NCBI GenBank assembly: GCA_040905365.1
Contig: JBBDRQ010000034.1
Location: 62,001 to 126,000 of the forward strand
Length of the DNA: 64,000 nucleotides
Direction: 5' to 3'
From: JAHWKV01 sp040905365
Lineage (GTDB): Bacteria > Actinomycetota > CADDZG01 > JAHWKV01
Made by a program: the position numbers and the translations under genes. This document shows, one piece after another, positions 1-7,936 of the stretch. The notes under the pieces are model-generated. The model made no database searches, was not told the origin of the DNA, and saw only the letters and a list, made by a program, of their open reading frames with translations. Position 1 is the stretch's first letter, and the number at the start of each line of letters is the position of its first letter.

Positions 1-1
1 G

Positions 2-667
2 CTCGCCCTCGTAGCGCTCAGCGCATGCGGGCGGAATTCAACGACGACCCAGTCCGACCAGCTACCCGACGCCCGAGAACTGCTCTCGGCAAGCGCAAAA
101 GCTATGGCCGAGCTTTCCTCGGTAAGTTTCCTCATCGACATCGGCGGTGAGCTGTCCAGCGCACAGATCCAGCAAGCCGAGGGAACGCTGACCGCCGACG
201 GCGATGTATCGGCGTCGGCAAAGCTGACGCAAGGAGGCCGGCTGATCGAGGTCGAGTACGTGCGGGTAGACGGCACCAGCTATCTCAAGCTTTCCACCGG
301 GGGCTTTAGGGAGATTTCGGATGCCGTGGCCGCCCGGATATTCGATCCCGCCACGCTGCTCGACGCACAGAACGGAGTTCCGGCCGCGCTGGACGCGGCT
401 ACGGACGCCACCACCGAAGCCGAGGAGAAGGTGGGCGGAGTTGACGCGTACCGGGTGGTCGCAGCACTGGACCCCGAGCTCATCGAGGGGCTGTCGTCGT
501 TGGTCAGCGGCCAAGAGCAGCCCTTCACGCTGTGGATCGCAGCCGCAGACGACCGGCTCCTCAAGGTCACATCAGCCTTCGAGGACCCCGACACCGGCGA
601 CGAGACCCGCCTGACCGTCACGTTCTCCAACTTCAACGAGACGGTCGACATCCAAGCCCCGCTGTAG
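2..667 (+). CDS. LprG/LppX-family lipoprotein, 5' end cut by window edge
   Basis: Reading in this frame from base 2 gives a signal-peptide tail ending in the lipobox L-S-A-C (Cys codon 26-28), then a mature domain of about 213 residues; the start codon and signal N-terminus lie outside the window. The first ATG at 104 would delete the lipobox, so it is not the start. The mature part has the alternating beta-strand character of the LppX/LprA/LprF/LprG family, which carries triacylated lipids in a hydrophobic pocket outside the membrane. It ends 16 nt before an MFS transporter gene, the same order as mycobacterial lprG-Rv1410c (P55). The family call rests on sequence character plus this context. 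Confidence 0.75.
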   Translation, partial: LALVALSACGRNSTTTQSDQLPDARELLSASAKAMAELSSVSFLIDIGGELSSAQIQQAEGTLTADGDVSASAKLTQGGRLIEVEYVRVDGTSYLKLSTGGFREISDAVAARIFDPATLLDAQNGVPAALDAATDATTEAEEKVGGVDAYRVVAALDPELIEGLSSLVSGQEQPFTLWIAAADDRLLKVTSAFEDPDTGDETRLTVTFSNFNETVDIQAPL

Positions 668-683
668 ACGCTCCGGCTGGGCG

Positions 684-2201
684 GTGATCCACTCCCCGGG
701 CTCCCCTAAGCGCCGGCTGGCCGCCGCCATCTCTTCAACGGCGGTCCTGCTTGCCGCGCTCGACGCATATGTCGTCGTCACGATCATGACCGAGGTCATG
801 ACCGCCATGTCGATCCCCCTTGATCGGCCCGAGCGCGCCACCCCCATAGTCACCGCCTATCTGCTCGGGTACGTGGCCGCGATGCCGCTGCTCGGTCAGC
901 TCTCCGACCGCGTAGGCCGCACCCGCGTGATACAGGGATGCCTGCTGGCCTTTGCAGCCGGCTCGGTAGTTTCAGCTGCGGCCGGCAATTTGCCTCTGCT
1001 GGTGGGCGGACGGTTTCTGCAGGGAGCTTCCGGCGGGGCGCTGCTTCCGGTCACATTTGCCGTGATCAGCGACCTTTGGGACGCGCGGAGCCGGCCGGTG
1101 CCGCTGGGTTTGGTGGGCGCCGCCCAGGAGATGGGCAGCGTGGTCGGGCCGCTCTACGGGGCAGGGCTGGCCACCCTGATCGGCTGGCGAGGCATCTTTT
1201 GGATCAATCTGCCGCTGGCGGCGCTCGCGATGGTGGCAGTGGGGCGCACCCTGCCTCAGGGGCGGCGCCGGCCCGGCGTACGCGTCGACGTTGGCGGGGG
1301 CTTGATATTGGCCGCCGCACTGGGCGCAATCATCGTCGGGCTCTACAACCCCGACCCCCAGCAGGCCATGCTTCCGCCCTGGGGCCCGGCCGCTTTGGGG
1401 ATCGGGGTTGCGGGCTTGGCCGCCTTCGTTGCGTGGGAGCGAAGCTCCCGAGCGCGGCTGCTGGATCCTCGGGGGATCCACATGCCGTCGTTCTCGGCCA
1501 CCGCCGCGTGCAGCTTCTTGTCCGGCGCAGCGTTGATGGTGACACTGGTGGACATCCCTCTGCTGGCCCAAACCCTGCTGGGTGAGGACACATTGGGCGG
1601 CGCCCTGCTCCTGGCGCGGTTCCTGGCCGCCCTGGCCATCGGCGCCCCGCTGGGAGGGCTCGCCGCCAACCGGCTGCCCTATCGCTGGGTGGCGGCCGCC
1701 GGCCTGCTGCTGGCCGCAGGAAGCTACCTGCTCATAGCCGGGTGGCCCCGGCAGATGGGCTCCGCCCGCCACGTTGTGGGACCGGTATCGCTGCCCCGTA
1801 TGGATGTCGACCTAGCGCTGGCCGGACTGGGTCTGGGACTGGTGATCGCGCCCCTGGCCTCGGCCGCCCTGCGCTCATCCAACCCCGAACAGCACGGCGT
1901 GGCCTCGGCCAGCGTGGTGGTGGCTCGCATGATGGGGATGCTCATCGGCATCGCGGCTTTAGGGGCGGCCGGAGTGCACCGATTTCAGGAACTGACCGCG
2001 GATCTGGTGCCGCCCCTGCCCTTTGGGCAGGACCAACCCGCTTTCAATCGGGAGCTCGCCGAATATGAAGCGGCGGTTCAAGCCGCTCTGCACGCCGAAT
2101 ACGGGGAGATCTTCTCGATCACCGCCGCGCTCTGCCTGCTGGCCGCGGTAACCGCGCTGGCTATCGGCCGCCCGGATCGACCTGCATCAGATTTGCGGTA
2201 A
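684..2201 (+). CDS. MFS multidrug/lipid exporter, P55-like (14-TM)
   Basis: A 505-residue polytopic protein starting at GTG. After a short basic N-terminus come about 14 hydrophobic segments. The loop after TM2 carries the MFS motif-A signature G-x-L-S-D-R-x-G-R (about residues 71-79), and the GGRFLQGASGG region follows near residue 110. A long hydrophilic helical stretch (about residues 435-475, rich in Glu and Ala) lies before the last TM, reminiscent of the extended periplasmic helices described for mycobacterial P55/Rv1410. It lies just downstream of the LprG-like lipoprotein, so joint export of a lipid across the envelope is the likely role. The 3' end overlaps the convergent acetyltransferase gene by 15 bp. 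Confidence 0.8.
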   Translation: MIHSPGSPKRRLAAAISSTAVLLAALDAYVVVTIMTEVMTAMSIPLDRPERATPIVTAYLLGYVAAMPLLGQLSDRVGRTRVIQGCLLAFAAGSVVSAAAGNLPLLVGGRFLQGASGGALLPVTFAVISDLWDARSRPVPLGLVGAAQEMGSVVGPLYGAGLATLIGWRGIFWINLPLAALAMVAVGRTLPQGRRRPGVRVDVGGGLILAAALGAIIVGLYNPDPQQAMLPPWGPAALGIGVAGLAAFVAWERSSRARLLDPRGIHMPSFSATAACSFLSGAALMVTLVDIPLLAQTLLGEDTLGGALLLARFLAALAIGAPLGGLAANRLPYRWVAAAGLLLAAGSYLLIAGWPRQMGSARHVVGPVSLPRMDVDLALAGLGLGLVIAPLASAALRSSNPEQHGVASASVVVARMMGMLIGIAALGAAGVHRFQELTADLVPPLPFGQDQPAFNRELAEYEAAVQAALHAEYGEIFSITAALCLLAAVTALAIGRPDRPASDLR

Positions 2202-2858
2202 CGACCCGTCGGCGGCGACTGCCTCTTCCGGCCGGCGGGTCATGCCGTAGTAGCGGATCTCATCGCCTACTACTACGGTTGCGGTATCCACCGTGTGAAA
2301 ACCGAAGCGCTCGTAGTAGGCAATGTTTTGTGGATCCGAGGTGTGCAGGTGGCACGGTATCTCCTCGGTATCCGCCAAACGCAGCGGCGGGAGCATCAAC
2401 TGACGCCCGATACCGCACCCCTGCAGATCCGGGTGCACTCCCAGCGCCTCCAGGTACCAGCACGGGCCCGGCTCGTGCGCGGTCTCCAGCTCCGAGCCGG
2501 CTAGTGCCAGCGCGGCCATGGCCCGGGGAGCCATAGCGAAGCTAGCGCTCAGCGCGGGTGCCATGCGGGCTTTGCGTCCACCCGAGAGCGGGAACGTGCC
2601 CGGCGACATCCACAAAGCCACGCCGACTATCGCATCACCGTTAAGAGCCATCAACGCGTGGGCGTGGCTGGCCGCATCGCGCGCGGCGGCGCCCATGAAG
2701 CGGCACAGCAGCCGCTGGCGGGTCCGGGGATTGGGCAGCAAGGACCTGAAGACCGGGTAACCGGCGTGGCTGGTCGCCAGCAGTCTGCCCGCCTCTGCGG
2801 CCCGCTCCGGCGGAAGTTTGCGTACGGTCACATCGGCTGATGAATTCATAGAGTCCAC
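2187..2858 (-). CDS. GNAT-family N-acetyltransferase
   Basis: 223 residues. The acetyl-CoA-binding motif A is visible as L-G-V-H-P-D-L-Q-G-C-G-I-G (about residues 142-154), and motif B follows with N-I-A-Y-Y-E-R-F-G-F. This is the standard GNAT fold; the substrate cannot be told. The start used is GTG at 2858; ATG at 2849 is a close alternative and neither has a clear Shine-Dalgarno. It is convergent with the MFS gene and shares its last 15 bp. It looks like a stand-alone accessory gene, not part of the lipoprotein-exporter unit. Confidence 0.85.
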   Translation of the reverse strand: MDSMNSSADVTVRKLPPERAAEAGRLLATSHAGYPVFRSLLPNPRTRQRLLCRFMGAAARDAASHAHALMALNGDAIVGVALWMSPGTFPLSGGRKARMAPALSASFAMAPRAMAALALAGSELETAHEPGPCWYLEALGVHPDLQGCGIGRQLMLPPLRLADTEEIPCHLHTSDPQNIAYYERFGFHTVDTATVVVGDEIRYYGMTRRPEEAVAADGSLPQI

Positions 2859-3059
2859 TGGGCGGATCCGGCTTTTCCCAAAGCTCCTTTTAGCACGTTA
2901 AGCGTCCCATCGGTACCCCGAGGTTGTATACCCCGCTACATCAGCACCTAACCGCAGTGGCCTCGTGCGCCGGCCGGGCAGCCTACCCAAAACAATGATT
3001 TAGCTGCGACGGACCCGGGAATAATGAGTGTTGATGCCTACAATGAAGGTGAGGCGACT

Positions 3060-3473
3060 ATGAAGCAGAAGCAAGACGCCAACCCAACCGAGGAAGCGGG
3101 CCGGCAGCCGCAAGCCGCCGCCGACGCCGCGACAGCCCGCCGCCTTTTGGACCAAGAGCGCCGGCGGCTGCAAGATCTGCTGCGTCAACGCGAGCAGGAA
3201 GCGCACGAGGAATCAGAGCGGGAGGGCTTCCAGGACCAGCTGGCGGCCGGTGAGGAAAATGTCGACGTGGGTACCGACACCTTCGAGAGGGAGAAGTCGG
3301 AGTCCATTCGGCTGTCGATCGAGGACCGGCTGGCCGACATCGACGAGGCATACGCCAAGCTCGACAAGGGCGGATACGGGATATGTGAGATCTGCGGCCG
3401 CCAAATAACCGGCGCTCGCCTAGAGGCCAGACCGGAGACCCGCTACTGCGCCGAGGACGCCGCCAAACTTTAG
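3060..3473 (+). CDS. DksA/TraR-like protein with incomplete zinc finger
   Basis: 137 residues from ATG 3060, chosen because AAGGTGAGG lies 6 nt upstream; an in-frame ATG at 3024 would add 12 residues. The first two-thirds is a highly charged helical coiled coil (rich in Glu, Arg, Gln); the C-terminus has the DksA/TraR zinc-finger layout C-E-I-C (109-112) then C-A-E-D (130-133). The fourth ligand position holds Asp133 instead of Cys or His. In Streptomyces a TraR/DksA gene sits near ileS/lspA; here it is about 18 kb away. Members of this family bind RNA polymerase through the secondary channel; whether this one does, and whether it binds zinc, is open. Confidence 0.8.
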   Translation: MKQKQDANPTEEAGRQPQAAADAATARRLLDQERRRLQDLLRQREQEAHEESEREGFQDQLAAGEENVDVGTDTFEREKSESIRLSIEDRLADIDEAYAKLDKGGYGICEICGRQITGARLEARPETRYCAEDAAKL

Positions 3474-3585
3474 CCGGATCCCCTCCACTCCAGAGCCGGA
3501 GACTTGGCCCGGAATGCTCGCTTGCAGTCAAGCCGCCCTCCGCGTCGCCTCTACCATCGCGATCCGCTCGTAGGGCATCCCGTGC

Positions 3586-3597
3586 GACAATCTGGCG
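3586..3597 (+). promoter_or_regulatory. Putative -10 element of a leaderless promoter for the 3598 gene
   Basis: GACAAT at 3586-3591 is followed by exactly 6 nt and then the GTG start codon at 3598, placing the expected transcription start on the first base of the start codon. No good -35 is visible. The same geometry recurs at four other genes in the window. Confidence 0.35.
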
Positions 3598-4104
3598 GTG
3601 CCCACCCTTGCCCGCTCCGCGATCGCCCTTCTCGCCCTACTGATCGCCGCATCGTGCGATGCAGGAGATCCGGACCCCGCGGCTACCGCGGCAACCCCAC
3701 CGGGGGGCGACCGGGCTCAGGCCTCGCCTACCGTGGCGGCCCCCGCCGCTTGCGAGGTGTCGCCCCACGTCCCGCCGGACGGTGCCGTCGAAGGCGAGAT
3801 CGACGAAGGCGAGCTGTGGGCGCTGCCCACCGGGCCTTGGGAACCTCAGACCGGCGACAACTTCCGGGTGACCGTTCGCGTCGCCGGTGCGGGCGACTTT
3901 GCGGCGGCCGCCGTAGATCCGGACGGCTCAGAGCATTCGCCTGCAATCGGGCCCGTACGCCAGTTTGGCTCGGGTTCGGGCCTGGAGCGTCCCGGCGACG
4001 AGTGGGCCATGGTCTTTAGGTTCGATCAACCGGGTTGCTGGCGGATCGACCTCACCCGGGGCCAGATCGAGGGCGCCATTCACTTCGAGGTCTTCGGTAG
4101 CTAG
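3598..4104 (+). CDS. Small secreted lipoprotein, unknown function
   Basis: 168 residues from GTG. The N-terminus is a lipoprotein signal peptide: short positive start, hydrophobic core, lipobox I-A-A-S-C with lipidated Cys20. A flexible Ala/Pro/Thr-rich linker (about 21-50) leads to a beta-rich domain of about 110 residues ending close to the C-terminus. I do not recognise the domain; the pattern resembles small extracytoplasmic beta-sandwich lipoproteins. The gene is convergent with hisF (3-bp gap) and probably monocistronic. Confidence 0.7.
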   Translation: MPTLARSAIALLALLIAASCDAGDPDPAATAATPPGGDRAQASPTVAAPAACEVSPHVPPDGAVEGEIDEGELWALPTGPWEPQTGDNFRVTVRVAGAGDFAAAAVDPDGSEHSPAIGPVRQFGSGSGLERPGDEWAMVFRFDQPGCWRIDLTRGQIEGAIHFEVFGS

Positions 4105-4107
4105 TGG

Positions 4108-4893
4108 TCACGGCACTAAGGGCTTGCGCCTAACCGGGATACCCTTGGTGGCCATGTAGTCCTTCACCTCGTGGATACGCAGCTCGCCGAAGTGGAACAA
4201 CGACGCAGCCAGCACCGCGTCCGCCTCGCCCACCCCGACCGCCTCTGCGAAATGCTCCATCGTGCCTGCGCCGCCCGAAGCGATAACCGGTACGTCCACC
4301 AGGTCCGACACCGCCTTCAGCAGCTGAAGATCGTAGCCCTTCTTGGTGCCGTCACAGTCCATCGAGGTCAGCAAGATCTCACCCGCGCCCCGCTCGGCCG
4401 CCTCCGCTACCCACTGCAGCGCATCCAGGCCCACCGGCTTGCGCCCGCCGTGCGTGTAGACCTCCCACCCGTCGGCGGGGTCGTCGCGGGTGCGCCTCCG
4501 GGCGTCGACCGCCACGACTATGCACTGGGAGCCGAAGTCCTGGGCGCCCTCGGAAAGGAGCTCCGGCCGCTCGATCGCCGCGGTGTTGACCGCCACCTTG
4601 TCCGCACCGGCGCGCAGCAGCTTGCGCACGTCCTCGATGGTGCGCACTCCCCCGCCTATGGTCAGCGGGATGAACACCTGCTCGGCGCATCGCCGGGCCA
4701 GCTCGTAGATGGTGTCCCGGTCCTCGTGCGATGCGGTGATATCCAGGAACACCAGCTCGTCGGCGCCCTCGCGGTCGTAAGTGGCAGCCAGTTCCACCGG
4801 GTCGCCGGCATCGACTAGGTTCACGAACTGTATGCCTTTCACCACCCGTCCGTCGTGCACATCCAGACACGGGATCACCCGCTTGGCCAGCAT
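4108..4893 (-). CDS. hisF: Imidazole glycerol phosphate synthase, cyclase subunit HisF
   Basis: 261 residues, the normal size. HisF is a (beta/alpha)8 barrel that joins PRFAR and ammonia from HisH to give imidazole glycerol phosphate and AICAR. Seen: the N-terminal K-R-V-I-P-C-L-D-V strand with the first catalytic Asp near residue 11, the V-V-A-V-D-A-R-R strand carrying the second catalytic Asp, and the phosphate loops G-G-G-V-R and A-S-G-G-A-G. It is the last gene of the his cluster, starting 4 nt after the hisA stop, so it is probably translated in step with hisA. Confidence 0.96.
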   Translation of the reverse strand: MLAKRVIPCLDVHDGRVVKGIQFVNLVDAGDPVELAATYDREGADELVFLDITASHEDRDTIYELARRCAEQVFIPLTIGGGVRTIEDVRKLLRAGADKVAVNTAAIERPELLSEGAQDFGSQCIVVAVDARRRTRDDPADGWEVYTHGGRKPVGLDALQWVAEAAERGAGEILLTSMDCDGTKKGYDLQLLKAVSDLVDVPVIASGGAGTMEHFAEAVGVGEADAVLAASLFHFGELRIHEVKDYMATKGIPVRRKPLVP

Positions 4894-4897
4894 GGCT

Positions 4898-5632
4898 CTA
4901 CGCCTCTAACAGGGCGGCTTGCGCCATACCCAGGTCGATGCGACCCGAGTACAAGGCCTTGCCGATGACGATGCCGTCGAGCCCCTTGCTCGCCAGCGGC
5001 GCCAGCCGTTCGATGTCGCTCAGGTCGGTTACTCCCCCGGCTGCGATCACCGGTATGTTCACCGCGTCCAGAACCTGCTCGATCGCGCCGGCGTTTACGC
5101 CCTGAAGGGTCCCGTCCCGCTCGATGTCGGTGAACATGATCCGCCGCACCCCGCAGTCGACCATACCCTGCAGCGCGTCCATGGTGGAGATGCCCGATCC
5201 CTGGATCCAACCGGCCACCTGCACCTTGCCGGCCCGGGTGTCGAGCGACGCCACCAGCCGGTCGCCGAACTCCTCTACCGCCTTGCTCAAGAACTCCAAG
5301 TCCATGGATTTGGTCCCTATGCACACGCGCGTGACCCCGCGGCCGACCCACTTCTCGATCGCCTCCATACTGCGGATACCTCCGCCAATCTGCACGGGGA
5401 CGTCGACCGCATCCAGGATGCGTCCGATCGACTCGGCGTTGTCGATCCCGGTCCCGGTGGCCCCGTCCAGATCCACCAGGTGCAGCCAGTGAGCTCCCCG
5501 CTGCTGCCACTCGAGCGCGGCCTGCACCGGGTCGGCGCCGTACACGGTCTTGTGCTCCATGTCGCCCTTGTGCAGGCGCACCACCTCCCCGGCCACCATG
5601 TCGATGGCCACCAAGATGTCCGGCATCCTCAC
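4898..5632 (-). CDS. hisA: Phosphoribosyl isomerase HisA (possibly bifunctional PriA)
   Basis: 244 residues, TIM barrel homologous to HisF. It isomerises ProFAR to PRFAR. Catalytic Asp candidates are in L-V-A-I-D-M near residue 10 and in F-T-D-I-E-R-D-G-T; phosphate-binding loops G-G-G-I-R and A-A-G-G-V are present. In many actinobacteria this protein (PriA) also does the TrpF step of tryptophan synthesis; sequence reading alone does not settle that here. Start GTG 5632 overlaps the hisH stop as GTGA (5629-5632); an ATG two codons later is an alternative. Confidence 0.93.
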   Translation of the reverse strand: MRMPDILVAIDMVAGEVVRLHKGDMEHKTVYGADPVQAALEWQQRGAHWLHLVDLDGATGTGIDNAESIGRILDAVDVPVQIGGGIRSMEAIEKWVGRGVTRVCIGTKSMDLEFLSKAVEEFGDRLVASLDTRAGKVQVAGWIQGSGISTMDALQGMVDCGVRRIMFTDIERDGTLQGVNAGAIEQVLDAVNIPVIAAGGVTDLSDIERLAPLASKGLDGIVIGKALYSGRIDLGMAQAALLEA

Positions 5633-6246
5633 GACAGCTGCGTCTCGGAGCGCATCTCTTCGAGTATTTTGGCCAGCAAAGCCAGTCCACCGTCACTGCT
5701 TTTTTCCGGGTGAAACTGCACCCCGTGCACCTTTCCTGAGTGCACCGCCGAGGCAAAATCGCCCCCGTAGTCGGTCCAGGCCGCTACATCCGATGCATTC
5801 TCAGGGGCGCAGTAATAAGAGTGAACAAAGTAGAAGTACTCGCCGTCGGCCTCCTCGAAAACCGGCGAGCCGGCCGCCTTGAGGGTGTTCCAGCCCATGT
5901 GGGGGATGGTCAGACCCGGCTTGAACTTCTCGACCCGGCCGGGCAGGATGCCCAGGCCCTTGGCGGAGCCCTCGTCGGATTCCTCGAAGAAAAGCTGCAT
6001 GCCCATGCAGATGCCCAGCAGCGGCCGGCCGGCCTGCGCCCACTCGATGACGAAGTCCGCCAAAGACAGCTCGTTGAGGTTCATCATCCCCGCGGCAAAG
6101 TTGCCGACACCGGGCAGCACCACCAGGTCCGACCCCTCCAGCTCGGCGGCCTGGTCGGAGACATGCGGCTCCACGCCGCTGCTTTGTAGGGCCTTGGACA
6201 CGCTGGCCAGGTTCCCCATGCGGTAGTCGACGATTCCTACTTTCAC
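5629..6246 (-). CDS. hisH: Imidazole glycerol phosphate synthase, glutaminase subunit HisH
   Basis: 205 residues, class I glutamine amidotransferase. It releases ammonia from glutamine and channels it into HisF. The triad is visible: nucleophile Cys in L-G-I-C-M-G-M-Q (near residue 80), then His and Glu in V-Q-F-H-P-E-K-S near residue 180. The oxyanion-strand motif P-G-V-G-N-F is near residue 47. Start is GTG. It lies between hisB (13-nt gap) and hisA (4-bp overlap), so the HisH and HisF partners are made from one message. Confidence 0.96.
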   Translation of the reverse strand: MKVGIVDYRMGNLASVSKALQSSGVEPHVSDQAAELEGSDLVVLPGVGNFAAGMMNLNELSLADFVIEWAQAGRPLLGICMGMQLFFEESDEGSAKGLGILPGRVEKFKPGLTIPHMGWNTLKAAGSPVFEEADGEYFYFVHSYYCAPENASDVAAWTDYGGDFASAVHSGKVHGVQFHPEKSSDGGLALLAKILEEMRSETQLS

Positions 6247-6259
6247 AGCATTGCTGCCT

Positions 6260-6850
6260 TCACAGCGTTCCTTTGGTAGAGGGAACCGCGTCGCCCCGGC
6301 GCGGATCGACCTCGATGGCGGCGGCCAGTGCTTGCGAAGCCGACTTGAACACGCCCTCGATTATGTGGTGCGAGTTCTTGCCGTATTGCAGCTTGATGTG
6401 CAGGGTCATGGAAGCGTTGCGACTAAAGGCCATGAAGAACTCTTCGGTCAGCTCCGGATCGTAGTTGCCTATCGCCTCGGCCGGAACCGGCACATCGTAG
6501 ACCAGCAGCGGCCGGCCGGACAGGTCCAGCGACACCTGCACCAGAGACTCCTCCATCGGCACCAGGCTCCAGCCGTAGCGGCGGATGCCCGCCTTGTTGC
6601 CGAGCGCCTGAGTAAGCGCCTGCCCCAAGCAGATGCCCACGTCTTCCACCGTGTGATGCGAGTCAACGTGCAGGTCGCCGGCAGCGTCTATCTCCAAGTC
6701 CAGCAGAGCGTGCCGAGCCAGCTGGTCCAGCATGTGGTCGAAAAAGCCGACCCCGGTAGCGATCGACGTATCGCCCGTGCCGTCCAAATTCAAACGCAGC
6801 TTTATCGAGGTTTCGCGCGTTTCACGCGCTACTTCGCCTACCCGGCTCAT
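6260..6850 (-). CDS. hisB: Imidazoleglycerol-phosphate dehydratase HisB
   Basis: 196 residues from the ATG at 6850, which overlaps the hisC stop as ATGA (6847-6850); a longer in-frame reading into hisC is not supported. This is the monofunctional dehydratase, without the phosphatase domain of enterobacterial HisB. The two manganese-binding repeats are clear: D-S-H-H-T-V-E-D and N-S-H-H-I-I-E-G, each giving the HHxxE pattern. The G-F-F-D-H-M-L-D-Q motif near residue 38 completes the active site. Converts IGP to imidazole acetol-phosphate. Confidence 0.96.
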   Translation of the reverse strand: MSRVGEVARETRETSIKLRLNLDGTGDTSIATGVGFFDHMLDQLARHALLDLEIDAAGDLHVDSHHTVEDVGICLGQALTQALGNKAGIRRYGWSLVPMEESLVQVSLDLSGRPLLVYDVPVPAEAIGNYDPELTEEFFMAFSRNASMTLHIKLQYGKNSHHIIEGVFKSASQALAAAIEVDPRRGDAVPSTKGTL

Positions 6851-7932
6851 CGATCGGACAGCAGCAACGACAGCGTCTCGAGGAACTTCTCGTTTTCCAC
6901 CGCGGTGCCGACCGAGACCCTCAGGCAGCTCTCGCACCCCGGTACGTCGGAGAAGTCGCGGATCAAGATGCCCTCGTCCAGCAGCGCCCGCCACACCTCG
7001 GAGGCGGGCCGGGTGTCGGTACGGAACAAGATGAAGTTGGCGTCGCTCGGATACGCGGTGACCCCCCGGGCGGTGGACAGCTCCCGGTACAGCTTCTCCC
7101 GTTCGTGCATCAGGGTCTGGATGGGACCGAGCATCTCGTCGACGTGGTTGAGCGCCGCGAGCACCACCGCCTGGGAAAGGCTCGAGAAGTGGTACGGAAG
7201 CCGCACCTTTTGGATCTGCTCGATGGTGCGCGGCTGGGCGAGCAGATACCCGATCCTCGCCCCGGCCAGACGCCACGATTTGGAGAAGCTCCGAGTGATC
7301 ACCAGGTTCTCGAACTCTTCTATCAGCCGCATGTGGTCGTGTTGCGAAAACTCGACATACGCCTCGTCCAGCACCACCAGCGCACCGCTCGCCTCGCAGA
7401 TCGCCTGCACCTCCTCGGCGGTGTTGGAGTTGCCGGTCGGGTTGTTGGGCGAGCACAAAAAGACGATGTCGGGGCGGTGCAGCTGCACGGCCTCGATTGA
7501 GGCCTCCGGGTGCATAGTGAAGTCCGGGTTGCGGCGCGCGCGCAGGTGCCGGGTCCCGCTGATCTTGGTTATCTGGCCGTGCATCCCGTAGGTCGGCTCG
7601 AACGTCATCACCTTGCGCTCGGCCCCGCCGAACGCCAGCAATAGTTGCAGGATGATTTCGTTGGACCCGTTGGCCAGCCAGACCCGGTCGGTCAACGTGC
7701 CCAGGTGCGCGGCCAAGCCCTCGCGCACATCGTAGAAGTCCCGAAGCGGATACCGGTTGAGGCCCAGGTTTGCCACACGGTGCTGTAGCTCCCGGATGAA
7801 CGAGTCCGGCGGGGGAAAGGGGCTTTCGTTGGTGTTGAGCTTGACGGCCGCGTCGAGCTGCGGAGCGCGGTAGGGCTCCAGGTCGGTCAGGTCCGACCGT
7901 CCTTCGGGCGCTAGACGCAACTGGTCGCTCAT
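6847..7932 (-). CDS. hisC: Histidinol-phosphate aminotransferase HisC
   Basis: 361 residues, fold-type I PLP enzyme. The PLP lysine is in S-F-S-K-S-W-R-L-A-G (near residue 220); the N-T-N-E-S-P-F motif near residue 34 and S-P-N-N-P-T-G near residue 155 are typical of HisC. Catalyses transfer of the amino group from glutamate to imidazole acetol-phosphate. It starts 4 nt after the hisD stop and overlaps hisB by 4 bp, so it is internal to the operon. Confidence 0.95.
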   Translation of the reverse strand: MSDQLRLAPEGRSDLTDLEPYRAPQLDAAVKLNTNESPFPPPDSFIRELQHRVANLGLNRYPLRDFYDVREGLAAHLGTLTDRVWLANGSNEIILQLLLAFGGAERKVMTFEPTYGMHGQITKISGTRHLRARRNPDFTMHPEASIEAVQLHRPDIVFLCSPNNPTGNSNTAEEVQAICEASGALVVLDEAYVEFSQHDHMRLIEEFENLVITRSFSKSWRLAGARIGYLLAQPRTIEQIQKVRLPYHFSSLSQAVVLAALNHVDEMLGPIQTLMHEREKLYRELSTARGVTAYPSDANFILFRTDTRPASEVWRALLDEGILIRDFSDVPGCESCLRVSVGTAVENEKFLETLSLLLSDR

Positions 7933-7936
7933 CTAA

